Below, piece after piece: positions 37,638-50,700 of a DNA stretch of 64,000 bases. Below the pieces are notes generated by a model. The model searched no databases. It was not told the DNA's origin and saw nothing but the letters and a program-made list of their open reading frames with translations. The stretch spans positions 31,442,136 through 31,506,135 of the forward strand of contig OW028580.1 of assembly GCA_932294295.1 (NCBI GenBank). The letters run 5' to 3'. This stretch comes from Alitta virens. Its lineage: Eukaryota; Annelida; Polychaeta; Phyllodocida; Nereididae. Positions within the stretch are counted from its first letter, which is position 1; each line of letters starts with the position of its first letter. A program made the position numbers and the translations under genes.

Positions 37638-40600
37638 TTAACTCATCTTTGATGTGTACCAGTCTGGCAAAAGATGGTCATCAGGCTTCAACCAGGAGTA
37701 TCGAACAGGGCTACCTGCTTTGAAGGTGAACCATGCACTGAAAAGAAATGGGACTAGCTGTATATCTCGCTGAGACAAAACTATAATATAGAGGTATAAG
37801 AGGTGATTTCTGTAATAAAAACATTTAGTGGCATTAATGCATCTTTTTAGGCCACAGGTCGGGCCCGGCCATAGGCCTTTTATAACTAGAGAATGGCCAG
37901 GAACAAAATCTACCGACAGGCTATTCTCAAATGAACGGACCGGAAGTGTTATACAGGTGCCACCATTTGCATTGTCCGAATTTATCTGTGTGCTCATGAT
38001 GCGCGCTGATGAAACTGGGTCAGAGCACTATCATGATGAGGTCACAAAGAATTGGCTTTGATGACGCCACTGCGAGCCATAGAGCTGTTTGCTTTTTGAT
38101 GCTCCACCGACCACTGGCAGGATTGCTGCATTGGTTAGAAGATTATTTATTGACAATTCAAGCCACCTACAGCACATACAAGAACATCCAGTCGTTAGTC
38201 ATAAATTAATAACTAAAGTTAGTGCAGATCTGCCATGATGGAATACAAAGCAATGCTAAGGAAGTTTTGGCAACTTTTGGTTCTAATATGTAGCAATGAA
38301 ACAGCCAGGAGGCCTAATAGTTCCATATTGGCCAGCTCTGCTGAAGGTCCCGGGACCAAGGTTTGGTTCCAGTTTTGAACACTATTCATTTGCTACATTC
38401 CAGCTAGATGTCAATCGCTTGCGCCGTTAAATTGGAGGTGACTTGTAGTCGGTGTCTATGCTGAGTAAAAGACCTAACCCAAATGTGTAACACGGTGTTG
38501 ACTCCAAGCATTATCATCTTATCATTATGTTTGCCTCTGGCAGCTGGTCTCATATAAGCTGATTAAGTTCAGACTCAGTAGTATTGTGACATTAGACATT
38601 GATTGAATTTTTTACCATGTGTGGTATGACCCTGTTACCCATCAGGGTAGCTGCATGTGATTGCATTGCGAGGCAGCTACATCAGGGTGATGCGTTCTTT
38701 CTCTGTATAGAGTGCACTTACCAGGGATGTTCCTCTGTCACCACCCGTTTCACTGCTCTCAGAAAGTTTGCCAAGAAATCGAAGCAAACTGGGTGCCATG
38801 GAAACTTTCCCATTGTTCTTTTCTGTTGATTAAAACAATGGTGTGGTTACTATAATTCAATGATGAGTCAAAGTTTCTTAAGAACCTGAGACCAATTTGA
38901 ACCTGGACATGCACTACACTTATTTAAAATGAAAAAACTAACTATATTAGCCATGGCCAAAAGTTTTCAGACACTTTAAAACACTTAAGGGCCATTCACA
39001 CTATCACATATAACACCTACGTATGACCACGTACATAAAAAAATTGGCTATACGTTCTCACTCGTGTTAATCATTTATAAATTCTTTCCAAGATCATGGG
39101 GCAGTTGTAGATTGCTCGCCACCCGCCCATCGTCTTCCTTACGAGCGATCTACGAGTGATCTGGGAGCAATCTAGGTGCGATCTACGAGCGAAATATGAC
39201 AATCTACGGGTGCGTCACAAAAGCCTGTGGTCAAGCTTGACCAGGAGCATCCTACATATTAGCGTGACTATACGTAAAATGCTCGGCAAGTGAATCATAT
39301 ATGAACAAGGATGACCACGAGCAAACAAAATTTTTCATACGCGGTCTTACGTAGGTCTTATTTGGATAGTGTGAATGCCCCTTTAGATTTTGGTCTGGTT
39401 TCTTGCTTTACAGCACTTTGTCTTGAATTATTTATTTACTGTATGGATCACAACTATAGTCTTGAAAAAAAATCTGCCCAATTATCCCATATAATGTCAC
39501 ATATGGTTGGTCAGAGGAAAGCACCTCATTTTCACTTGTTTTGCTTGAGGGAGTGTGAAGAGCAACAAGCTTCTGGATGAGTTTTACCTTGTGACCTACC
39601 TAAAAACATTCTAAGTCGTCGATAGGTTTTTAATTTAGGGTTTACTTCAGCATTATTTATGTTGTGCATAATGCTTTCACTCTGCACATTGTGAATATTT
39701 GCCATTGAATCATACAATTACGGTTCATAGTTTTCTAACTTGGCAATTTGTCTATAAAAAAAACCCTCATACCCATTCAGTATATATGTCCTTGGTGTTC
39801 ATCTCCTCCACACGCTCCAGAATCCCGTCAGCTGATAAGAAGCCACATACAATGGTAGGTGTCCCTGAGATGTATGACTGAAGCCACCATCTCTTTTGTG
39901 TGAACCTAGGAAAACAAGGGGTCAACTAGAAAACGATACGATTTCAAGCAATTTTAAAATGGCCACATGTCTCCATATATTAAGTGTGATTTCAGGCAGT
40001 CCATATAGATAAAGCAAAAAGTATATATCTATACATTGTTAACAACATTTGTTCGCAAGCAATTGGCATGCAATCACCTTTAGGTCGAAATCTGAGACAA
40101 ATTATTCGTTCCATCAGAGGAGTAGATAGAATTGAATGTACTATTATGTTGTGATACTTTCTCTGTAGCATTCTATACAAAAAAATATGTTAAAAGATAT
40201 ATGAGGAATGGCGAAATAGTTGTAAGAGAGAAGATATTATCATTTCTTATTACATAAAGAATCAATATAAATGAGAGATGACCATGAACCAATTATATTG
40301 TCTAAAGCTGAATGCCAAAACATTATTGATCCAAACCGGTGCTATGGAACTATTATCAGTGATCAGTGCTCATGCACTTTTTATCTTTACTCGAAATTTC
40401 TTTTTTATGTTTTTTCTTTCTTACAAATGATCAATTGCTGTTTATTTGTTGACACATTGCAAAAACATTTGAATACATAAAAGGTAAAAGTGTTATTTTC
40501 AAGTGACAATCTGTATCTTAAATGCAATATATGCCTTGAAGACAATATATCAATGCAGCACCTCGGGTTAATTATATCAGTACAATTATGAAACAATGCT

Positions 40601-43600
40601 GTCAAGTCTTGTATTAGTCAAATATGTTTATGTGGCAATGCTAATAGTTCACAAAAATATTTTATCCTTATGAGCATTTTGTAAAAGCAAATTATATGTA
40701 TTCATTTGCGAGTAATAAACGGGTTCGAATTATATCACATGGTTTCCAAGTAGTGAAGGAACTGTAATTTCATTGAATAGTGTGAATTCACATAATTTTG
40801 ACGAAATAAGATATATTACACTGATTTTAACTGTAATATTCACTTCAAACGATGGTAAATTTACGGTGTGGCAGTTGTGTGTAAAAATACACATGCCTTT
40901 TACAGTTAAATTACAGTAGTAAACTTAAACTTTAATTTAAAATGCATTATACTGTACTTTTACAGTAAAAAGTTCAGGTTCAAAGCTGCCGGTAATCTTA
41001 CATGGTGATTTGTTTGAGTGCACCACATCAGTCTCAGCCTTGCATAAAAACATATTCAGTCTCTGAATCACCTCAAGCCAGCGGTAAAACAAATATAATC
41101 CATATATGTAAGGAAGACAATTTACTCCATTAACTTACCAATTCGGTTTGTGTCTTCTGTGCGTAGTAAAAGTCGTCAGTTCCACTGAATCATGATTTTT
41201 GGTGCAAGCGTCAGTTTCAGCACTGAAAACTTTAATGAGAATAATCTATTAAAGGTGCACTAATATGACTCTGGTGCAGCATTATGTAGAATTCTAAATT
41301 GAAAGTCTTACGTATGTTGTGATTTGTTCTGTCTCCAGCAGACAACCTGGCTTGCAACACTCTGTAGTAATTTGGGATGTTGTTTACCGGTGCACTGATG
41401 TCAGGGACTCCATCAGGCTTAGCTGCAACAGGAGCATGATTATTTAAAAAAAATACTTTTTGGGTTTTTTTTTATCACTAACTACAAATTAAATCATTTG
41501 AACTTATCAATACGCCATCTTGTCTGTATTATCTCTTGGGACCACCACTCTTAAGACATTTCTGATGTCAACTAAGAAACCTGAAGCTCGTACATAATTT
41601 ATCTTCTTAATTCAAATAACTGACTCAGTACCACTAGAACCAACCCCTTGTTACCATAAACTGGAGTATCTTTAATCCCTTTCCTGAGCTTATGTAGGAA
41701 GTTATAAAAAAAAGCTTCTTGTAACTCATAATCACAATCAATTTATTTATCAAAATAATGGGTGGCCAAAGTTACAAACTAACCATGAATCATGATAATT
41801 TTGACCCCCCCCCCCCCTCATGGCTTTTACAATGATGAGGTAAATTTTTGTTTGCTATGACATGGCAAATTCAATGGCACAATCTTAGATGAAACAGCAG
41901 CATTACTGTGCAACAGCTTTATCAAGAATGTACTCCTATTTACCATTAGTTACATCACTCAAAAGCGATATATTCATTGATGATTCGCAATAGTACGACC
42001 ATGTTAATTTCTTAATTAATTTATTGAATAATTAGTAATTCATTATAATTGTACATATTTGCCGAAGTGTAAGCAAAATTTCACTATAAATGTGATCAAT
42101 AACATATCTTTAGTTATGTTATCTTTAAATCTAGGATCATGTAATGGTTGAAAAGCTGACTATGTACCTGAAGTTGAAATCTGCTCGAACTTGAATGCCT
42201 GGTAATCCCGCCCTTTCTTAGCTTCCCATTGTTCATCAGAAATTGCCCAATCATCCCCAAGTCGTAATTGCTTATGTAGTATTTGCCTTTGAAGAACTGC
42301 ACCCTGACACTCCATCCTCGCAAGTTCTCGAACCTTGTTTCACAGAGTCGGACTAGTGTCCCTCGTCTCACCACAAACTCAACATCATCGATTCTAAAAA
42401 CAATTGGTAACTTATCAATTCTGAAAAGTCTTTGTGAGTGAAATGATTCGGTTTGGTAGACTGTACGTGTATATGTACAGGAATATTATCGGATAAAGGT
42501 ATTTCCTTGGAACTATACCTGTTTTTTTTAGTCATATCACGGAGCAGAACAAAATGGACAATTATTATATGACATATTGTTTAAATTAAGCCCAACCCAG
42601 ACTTTCTAGCTGATAATAACATTGCTTTACTAAATCATAGCTAAGATTTGGCTGTATTCTCCGTTGTAATTTACTGCATCTTTGACAGATGACCATTATA
42701 TATATATATATTTTTTTTTTTTAATACGAAAAATTAGGTCCATTGTTTATTTTTCTCGTTTTCTTGTTGCCTTATTTTATATATTCTGTATCTTTGACTG
42801 AGTAAAAAAAAATTTTTTTACTGGGGGGCATCCACCCTATGAGTTACTTTATATTGTTATACTCGGGTGTACCCCCATTACCAGTCAGTTTTGTGATATT
42901 CATGTATTCTGTGACATTTAAGTTGTATATTGTATTTTTGAAGATTGGCATAAATAAACTCCAAACTCATAATGAGGGTAAAATAGTCAAATATTATCAT
43001 GAGCGATGATAATGAGCAAATTAAATTTTGAGTTTTTCTTAGAGAGACGTGTTCAAAATTTGGTGTTGGCTCATTTGTAATACTTATGTTTATTTTATGA
43101 CGTCAAAATAAGACAAAAAAAAAAAAGATTGCTATGCATCACAATATTGGCAGATAACAAAGGCATTTAATGTCGTGACTCCGGCATGTATTTATATATA
43201 CAGACTTTCCAGCGCAGCTTGAGTCTTAAGTTGAGTAGCCATCACAGTGCCATTCTACTAGGAACAGCAATAATGCTACATTGGGATTATGGGATTGGAC
43301 TATTTTCAAAGGAGGTCGGGTCATGGGTCAGGTCACCAAAATAGTTCCAAATAATCAGATTTTCATTAGGCGTATTAATCTTGGCCTAGTAATGTGCCAG
43401 TCTGGCGTAGTATTACCCGGATATATCCATGTCAGAGAGGCCACTCCTGGTAGAGAGGCCGAACAGTTAGATGTCTAAAATAAATGCAGTTGTGTCTTTT
43501 GGGAAGTTTATGATAAATTCCATGCAATTATTGTGATGAGGGGATATCAAAGGTAATTGCAATTTTTCCAAAGCTCATATCTATAAGACACTATTATGCA

Positions 43601-44638
43601 GAATACATAGTGTCCTATGGCTACTCATACTATGTAGAGGTAGAAATGGACATTAAATGTGTAATAAATTTCCACATTATTTAGATATATCTTTCTTTCA
43701 CACTGTCTGACAAGTTGGTAGTCTTATGGATTCTAGGAAAGAGAATGTAGGAGACATTTGTCAGCAATAAAATTTTTCATACTTTCTGTTATCCTACGAA
43801 AAAGTATAGTCATGGAAAAATATGAATTTTTCACTTTTTCATTGATATGAAAAATATTTTTTTTCTTAAGACCCCAACCAAAAAACAACTACTATTTCAG
43901 ACTTATTCTGGGAATACTAGGTGGAACACTGCTCTGGAAATGAAAATATTTATGTTTCTCCTTTATTCTGTAAAACATAAAGCATGTTGATGTGACTAAA
44001 ATATACCAAATTTGATCAGTGTACATGCAATAGGTTGTGTCAGTCCAGTCACCGCCACTAAACCTGGTCTTTGCTCACTAACAAAACCAAAGAGGTAAAG
44101 GTAGATAGGTAGATAGATACATAGATAGATAGACAAACACTGAGTATGAGAGATTTAACGTCTCAACCGATGATGCTCATGAAGGTTGCCCGGGCCTGGG
44201 ATTGAACCCATGTCCTTCAGAGGAGCAGGCGAGCGTCTTACCACTAGATCACCTAGCTGCCTGTTATTAACGGTAATGGTTGGGGCCTGCCAAGTGCATA
44301 ATCAGAACTATCTGAAAGTGGGTAAGTCATGTTGTATTGAGTTTCTCTTTCACTTACGTGGTTGGGTCCTGCAGTATCCAACGGAGAAGGCGGTCCAAGT
44401 TGTTACGATACTTCCTTATGTCGTTTCTTTGATATGACTCAATGCCCTCATTGAGATCAAACTTCAGATGTTGCTTTGGATTGACATAATATTTCATGTG
44501 CGATTGGTCCCAAATAAATTCTTCCTTGTCATCAACAGAAAAGGAGCCCACTTCTTTAGGACTGTACTTTATGTCTGCAATTCCTGTGGTTTTAGATGTG
44601 GTCACATCTCTCAAAGTTGGCCAAGAGCTTTCTGCCAT
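37638..44638 (-). CDS. DXO/Rai1-family decapping exoribonuclease-like gene B, frameshifted
   Basis: Seven exons: 44638-44358, 42393-42168, 41422-41312, 41229-41139, 39905-39773, 38822-38722 and 37737-37638 (TAA at 37640-37638). All borders are GT-AG. Total coding length is 1043 bases, one short of 348 codons. The deficit is in exon 2 at a GGGG run near 42260, where the frame passes from YYISNYDLG to DDWAISDEQWE. Human DXO is similar in length. Matching segments include EVGSFSVDDKEEF, FDLNEGIESY, YQAFKFEQ, FSAETDAC, KRWWLQSY, WHPVCFDFLANFL and the C-terminal LLPDWY. With the frame bridged, the R132, E192, E234, D236, E253 and Q280 positions are kept (R104, E164, E211, D213, E223, Q246), but the K255 position is T225 (ACG where AAG is expected). 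An AG five bases before the ATG suggests a separate 5' UTR exon. The base loss may be a sequencing error; the K-to-T change is independent of it. Paralogue of gene A, same strand, identical phases. Confidence 0.9.
38985..39386. mobile_element. TTAA MITE in gene B intron 5
   Basis: The ends are inverted: GGGCCATTCACACTATC after TTAA at 38985, and GATAGTGTGAATGCCCC before TTTAG at 39386. Subterminal CCTACGTA phrases also pair. Internal GAGCGATCTAC-type short repeats fill 39110-39215. A related end occurs at 45262. No transposase, hence non-autonomous. Confidence 0.85.
44095..44262 (-). mobile_element. tRNA-derived SINE
   Basis: Read on the minus strand: GGTGATCTAGTGGTAAGACG (A box, about 44253-44234), then GGGTTCAATCC (B box, 44209-44199), then a tail ending in GATA-type repeats near 44100-44135. 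It lies about 100 bp downstream of exon 1 of gene B, inside intron 1. Secondary-structure pairing of a true tRNA is not evident. Confidence 0.75.
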
Positions 44639-45261
44639 ATTGCCTGTAGTTTACAAAATACATAACTGATGACTTATGATCCTTATTTGATTGAAATTTC
44701 CAAATCAGAGATAATATAATTTAAGTTTGCTATTAATCGGATATTATGTTTTATCTTTTTTGTGTGAGAACCTATAAGTGTGGCTCACATGTTCAAAAAT
44801 ACCCATATTTAACAAGCCTTTATTTTTAATGACATACAACTGAACATAAATACAAGAAAAAAAATCTGACGAAAATTGGCGCATATATTTGAGAAAATTG
44901 TCTATATCAATATTCGATTTTTTTTTTCAAGCTCTAATGCATGTAAAAAACCCATATATGAATTTAAGGGTAATCCAATGAATATATCTGTCTCACTATG
45001 TAATGATGGTGTAATTGTTTATTTCCCATTGAATCCCAATATTTCTCTTGTCAATGTGTTATTTTCCATTTTTCATTGATTACGATTCATGGAAAAATAG
45101 CACTCCGTCTACAATTCCTCTAGTTAATTATTGCCAGTTCCTTTTTAGATAGGTAAAGATCTGAGCTTTCAGTAAATATTAAAAGTTATTAAATATAGCG
45201 TTTAAGTACGCAGAATTCTAGCTGAATTCATGATTTCTAGCGTAAGGCTGGCGACGCTGAT

Positions 45262-45360
45262 TTAAGGGGCGTTCATACTGTCACGAATATGACCTACATA
45301 TGGTCACCCTTGGCCTTACGTGATTCACTCGCCGAGCGTTTTATGTATATAACACGGTTT
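45262..45360. mobile_element. Solo end of a TTAA MITE
   Basis: TTAA is followed by GGGGCGTTCATACTGTCACG, then TATGACCTACATATGGTCA and TGATTCACTCGCCGAGCG. These match the terminal and subterminal parts of the element at 38985-39386 (reverse complement of its right half). The other end is missing nearby, so this is a truncated copy. Confidence 0.7.
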
Positions 45361-45881
45361 TTAAAACATAACTATACTGATATGGACTTTCACAATGCCA
45401 GCAATAGATATATAAAATTAGGTTAATGACTGATTGAAGATTGGGATTTGTAACGTAATATAATTTTTCCTCATCCCACAGAACTCAATGTTGGCCTTCT
45501 CACTATCGTATAATGTTTGTTTTTGGGCAATTGTAGTCACAGAGCTAATTAAAACAATTATGCCTATCAGCCGCTGGCCTACCATGGTTCAGACGTTATA
45601 TCCTTGTGAGCAAATGAAGATTTTACAGATGCAATATTTCTACAAATTTCTTCTACAATGGGAGCTATATAAGTTATGTTGTTCATGTGTATTTGAAACT
45701 ACTGTTGATTGATCTAAATCACTCAATCAATCAATCAAATTCAACTTTATATAGGCTAACAACGCATCATTTTTATGCATAAACATTCAGAAATATGTAA
45801 ATATAATCAAAACAGAAAACAATTCAAATTTATACCTACTTGAAAGTGCTTGACACGTTCACTTTTGAGGAATTCACACCA

Positions 45882-45961
45882 GACACATTTCTGGAAAATC
45901 GCCAGGTTAAATCGCTTTCCCAGAAAGATGATTTAAAATGGCGATTTCCCAGAAATGTGTC
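45882..45961. mobile_element. Short foldback with 23-bp arms
   Basis: 45882-45904 and 45939-45961 pair over 23 bp with one mismatch (GACACATTTCTGG...ATCGCCA). They enclose 34 bp. A minimal MITE or hairpin; no coding content. Confidence 0.8.
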
Positions 45962-46114
45962 TTTTGTGCAGAAACACGTCATCTAAATTCCCCCGATATG
46001 GTTATAATTATATACGTGGGAGTCGTCTTCTCTAATATGCAAAAAAAATAGTGCTGCATATATGAATTCACTGACCAAGTTAATGATACTAATACTAATG
46101 TACCGTAAAGTGGG

Positions 46115-46180
46115 GTGACTTTAGCAAGCTAGGTGACTTTAGCAAGCTAGGTGACTTTAGCAAGCTAGGTTACTTTAGCT
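46115..46180. repeat. 18-bp tandem repeat, ~3.5 copies
   Basis: GTGACTTTAGCAAGCTAG occurs three times in a row, with a fourth, altered, partial copy. Confidence 0.9.
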
Positions 46181-47019
46181 AATTTTCATGAATGAGTATT
46201 TAGATCATTTTTAAGCTTCAAGCATGAATTTAAAATTCTATAAAGGTTACATAGCATTTCCAATGTGTTCTTCCAAAAAATTATGACACTGTTAAGTGAT
46301 TTTGTTTTTGTCATGCTTATCAGCAGACTATATAGGACAGAGCTCTCCATGTACTTTTGGTCTTGACTTTACGAAATTCGTTATTATACCATAATGCAAG
46401 AAGTGAATGAGTAGATTCAGATACATCATTTATTTGCAATTTTTCATGAAAATGAGCATTATAATTATAATTTAACATTAAGGTGGGAGACCCCACTAAG
46501 AAAACTTGGAGTTGATGTTAATAAACACATCTAATGTCTGCAATTACATTTAGATAATCCTTATATATGTATGCTGGTGCAGTCTGAAAGTAGCCAGAAT
46601 ACCTTTGATAGTATAATTATTGTATTTTTATTACACATCTTCAGGTACCAAGATTACATTTCCTCTCGTCATTGTCATTTGACTGCCCTTAGGACCGTAT
46701 GGTCTGATTGGGCCATGTTTTAGAGAAATGAACACGGTTATTGATTAATCATAAGCATATATGATATGATAAAGTATTGGTTAATAACACTTAATGGGTA
46801 TCATGTTTTGCTTACACTTATATGGTTTCGAGTGTTGCTCTTGAAATATTCATGTCGTCGTTCCTACATATATGCTCGCAATGGCAGGCTCTCATTATAT
46901 AAATAATATATATAAGTTCAGCAAAATTAGGTGAGCTTGACAAAGAACAATTAGGCTAAAGGAAAAAAGCATTATTTGCAGGGTATTATTATCAGTAAAC
47001 AGTTTTCAGTAACCTTCTT

Positions 47020-47395
47020 AGCTCATCAGAGAAAACATCATACTTTAGGTCCATTATGTATCAAGGTGCTATGATTTGTAATTCTTTATCTGTTGAATTA
47101 AAAGAAGTAGATGAATTAGCTACGTTCAAAGATTTATTAAGATGTTGCAGTTCCCTGGAAAGTTGTAATTTCGGATCATGCATAATCCGTCAGCAAAATA
47201 ATTTATGATCATTGTATAGTTCAGTCATAATCTCATTTAACTCATCTATATATATTTTTTCATTTATTTTGTTATTGTTATTTTATCAGTCGGCTAAAAG
47301 CTTTATAGCTTATGTTCTATTGTTTGTTTTACATCTCCGACTAAAAATAAAGTTTTATCTTATCTTATCTTATCAGCTTTTAGCTGTAATTATTT
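47020..47395 (+). mobile_element. LINE 3' end with TATCT microsatellite tail
   Basis: The frame at about 47048-47145 reads RSIMYQGAMICNSLSVELK followed by ELATFKDLL. This is the C-terminal pattern of many non-LTR polyproteins (usually RS..YRGA.LWNSLP). A 3' stretch follows, ending in AAATAAAGTTTTATC and a short (TATCT)n run at 47366-47393. No upstream RT is attached. Confidence 0.75.
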
Positions 47396-47703
47396 TGGCT
47401 CCTATGATTGAAGCACACTCCCTACAATGTTTGCTGGCATGTATCAATCAGCATCCTGGCACAATAAGTTTCACTCATCAATTGCTGATCATTCCCGCAC
47501 ATTACCAAAGATAAAGATATTAATCTATTAAAAAAAAAGAGTCACAATTAACTACAAAGTGTAAAAGAACATCTGCTTCTCATATATGTTTAACTACAAG
47601 ATTTCAAATGGTGCAAAAAAAAGTGTTCCCAAACAAAGCCAGGCATGGTATTTGTTCAAACGGTTCTGGGGAGTTCTTTGCCATCTTCTTTTGCTCTGTT
47701 GCC

Positions 47704-50700
47704 CTACTTCCGACAAGACCCACAAAATGGCTGTTTGTCCTGCTCGTACAATGGAGAGAAAGGAATGTAGCCTAATATCCTTGGCCAGACAACATTCTTG
47801 CAGACAGGATAATTGAATTCATAAACTTCAATCCCTTCCTTCGCACTGTTTGGGTGGCTTCGATGTGTTTCTGTCGTTACAAAACCTCTCTCCTCTCTGG
47901 AACCTGGAATTTTATTTTCGTTTTTTTCATTGTGAATCGAACTACGCTAATGTTCACTCTTGCCAACGTAGTAATGAGTTACGATATTGTTCTTCTTTCT
48001 TTACTTCTTTCTTGAAAACAAATTCAATACTATCCCTGATAGATCATTGTGCATTTCAAATCGAAATGCCTAAAGCTTCGCCTATATGACTAACTAATGT
48101 TGTAGTAGTTAGCTGTAACAGCATCAATACACGTTTAAATATCATTATATATTTCTACACTAAATGTGACAATACATTTTCCCTTGCACTGATATTGTCT
48201 TATTGTCTCTAATTCTGTTTTTGCTTTATTAAATACCTTGACTGGAAACTCATAGATTTCTATATTCTTTAATCCTGAATTTTTGCAGTCAACAGATTTC
48301 TTTCTCTTTTTTTATTGCTTACCTGGTAATAGATTGTCCAGGATAAAACCAACCAAGGCGCCCAGCAATGGACCATTGGTGAGAATGACTTCTAGGACTC
48401 CCGTTTTGTCTGCGAAGCCAAGAAAAACTTCATAATTTCTGTTTAACATTCACATGAAAGGCAAAACGGTTTATTGGGTCATTTTAACTGAGGTTTATAG
48501 ATGATTGTTCAATTGTACATAAACTAAAAAAAAGTTTGCTAAAAGTCTGCATACAAATAATATAATTTACTCATTTGAATACACTAAGAAACTTACCATA
48601 TTCGAGAGCATTGGGTGAATTCTGGACATAAAATGGAATAGCGGCTCCAAACATGATGGACACGCCTAAAGTCATGAGATTTCGAGGAAGCTGTGGTGAA
48701 TGACAAATTATATAAGGTACTTTTTTAATGCTCAAGAGTCAAAGATTGCCTTTCAGTAAATCAATTGTTCCATTAATAAATACTTTGCTACATACTTACC
48801 AAATGCACTAGTTATCATGTTATGTCACTTAAAGGTGCACTGTCTGTCAAATTTGCACATTAAAATAATGATATAAATCAATACTGCCTTCTTGTCTCAT
48901 GATATTTTTCACCATTACATACCCACTTTTGCACATCAATTTAGATTTAATTTACAATAAATAATATAAATGGTCTGGATTTTCTCTCAATGTATAATTT
49001 ATTTTCAAGTAATAAATGTCTTATAAAATCATTAATTCACACAAATTTAGTGTGCCTTGATAAGTAACAGTAATTTTCAACTGTTTGATAGCATCTTAGA
49101 AAATTGCAAATTTGACAGACGGTGCAACTTTAAGCAGTTGGCTTTATACTGATGAACCCACCTCCAAATTGACAGTTTTCAAGGCTGCCACTGCTGATGA
49201 GAAGATCATTCCACAGGACACTAGCAGCATCCCTCCTACCACAGGCTCTGGCACCAAAGCTAGTATTCCCCCAATTTTGCCAAAGACCGAGGCAAGTATG
49301 AACATAACCCCAGCCACTTGCCAAGAAAAGCGTGATGCCACCTTGCAAGACAAAATAAGGTAGACCGATTATCGTGATGCCAACTTGCAAGACAAAATAA
49401 GGTAGACTGTTTATTGTGATGCCAACTTGCAAGACAAAATAAGGTAGACTGAATATTATCATGCCAACTTGCAAGACAAAATAAGGTAGACTGTTTATCG
49501 TGATGCCACCTTACAAGACAAAATAAGGTAGACCAATTATCGTGATGCCACCTTGCAAGACAAAATAAGGTAGACAGATTATCGGGATGCCAACTTGCAA
49601 GACAAAATAAGGTAGACTGAATATTATCATGCCAACTTGCAAGACAAAATAAGGTAGACTGTTTATCATGATGCCACTTTGAAAGACAAAATAAGGTAGA
49701 CTGATTATCGTGATGCCAACTTGCAAGACAAAATAAGGTAGACTGTTAATCGTGATGCCAACTTGCAAGACAAAATAAGGTAGACTGAATATCATGATGC
49801 CAACTTCCAAGACAAAATAAGGTAGACTGTTTATCATGATGCCACTTTGAAAGACAAAATAAGGTAGACTGATTATCGTGATGCCAACTTGCAAGACAAA
49901 ATAAGGAAGACTGTTTATCGTGATGCCACCTTGCAAGACAAAATAAGGTAGACCAATTATCGTAATGCCACCTTGCAAGACAAAATAAGGTAGACAGATT
50001 ATCGGGATGCCAACTTGCAAGACAAAATAAGGTAGACTGTTTATCGTGATGCCACCTTGCAAGACAAAATAAGGTAGACCGATTATCGTGATGCCACCTT
50101 GCAAGACAAAATAAGGTAGACTGATTATCGTGATGCCAACTTGCAAGACAAAATAAGGTAGACTGTTTATAGTGATGCCACCTTGCAAGACAAAATAAGG
50201 TAGACTGATTATCGTGATGCCAACTTGCAAGACAAAATAAGGTAGACTGTTTATCGTGATGCCACCTTGCAAGAAAAAATAAGATAGACAGATTACCATG
50301 TTGCCACCTTGCAAGACAAAATAAGATAGACAGATTATCGTGATGCCACCTTGCAAGATAAAATAAAGATGAAATTGGGTTTCTTTTACAACCTAATGTT
50401 TTATGAGATGCATTCTCATGAATAATATATAGAGCTGCGCATCCCAGCTAATAAATATTGACAATTAAAATATCTGGTACACATTGCTGAAGCATTTTAG
50501 CCTAGTTCATTTAAAGTGAATGCAAATTTGATAATCAACTTCATTATATGATAAAAATTGAGAGGGGTCTACTGCTCACTTTTATTTTCATCACGATAAT
50601 CAAGTAGATGAGTAAGCTGCGTATAAACAACACCTTCCAAATGTAGTGTAACTTTAACTTAAACTTGGATAATCGAAGCTTACCACAGAAAAAGTTACAC

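Larger units (their letters stand above)
44639..47703. other. Intergenic DNA between gene B and the SLC23 gene
   Basis: Apart from the elements listed separately I see no gene. The region is AT-rich. Candidate AATAAA poly(A) signals for the SLC23 gene lie on the minus strand at 47268-47263 and further out. The upstream region of gene B shows no obvious core promoter. Confidence 0.5.

Noticed and set aside
37746..37997. N-terminal part of the 119-codon frame ending in gene B exon 7
   Set aside because: Only 37737-37638 matches the DXO C-terminus. An acceptor at 37738-37740 marks the true exon start, so the rest is intron.
49511..50356. 281-codon minus-strand open frame with a 14-residue repeat
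   Set aside because: It is the translation of the 42-bp minisatellite in SLC23 intron 8. The period is divisible by three, so a frame stays open by arithmetic, and it is not in the exon 9 frame.
49341..50366. Regular array that could be taken for a CRISPR
   Set aside because: Units are contiguous 42-bp tandem repeats with no unique spacers, inside an intron of an animal gene.
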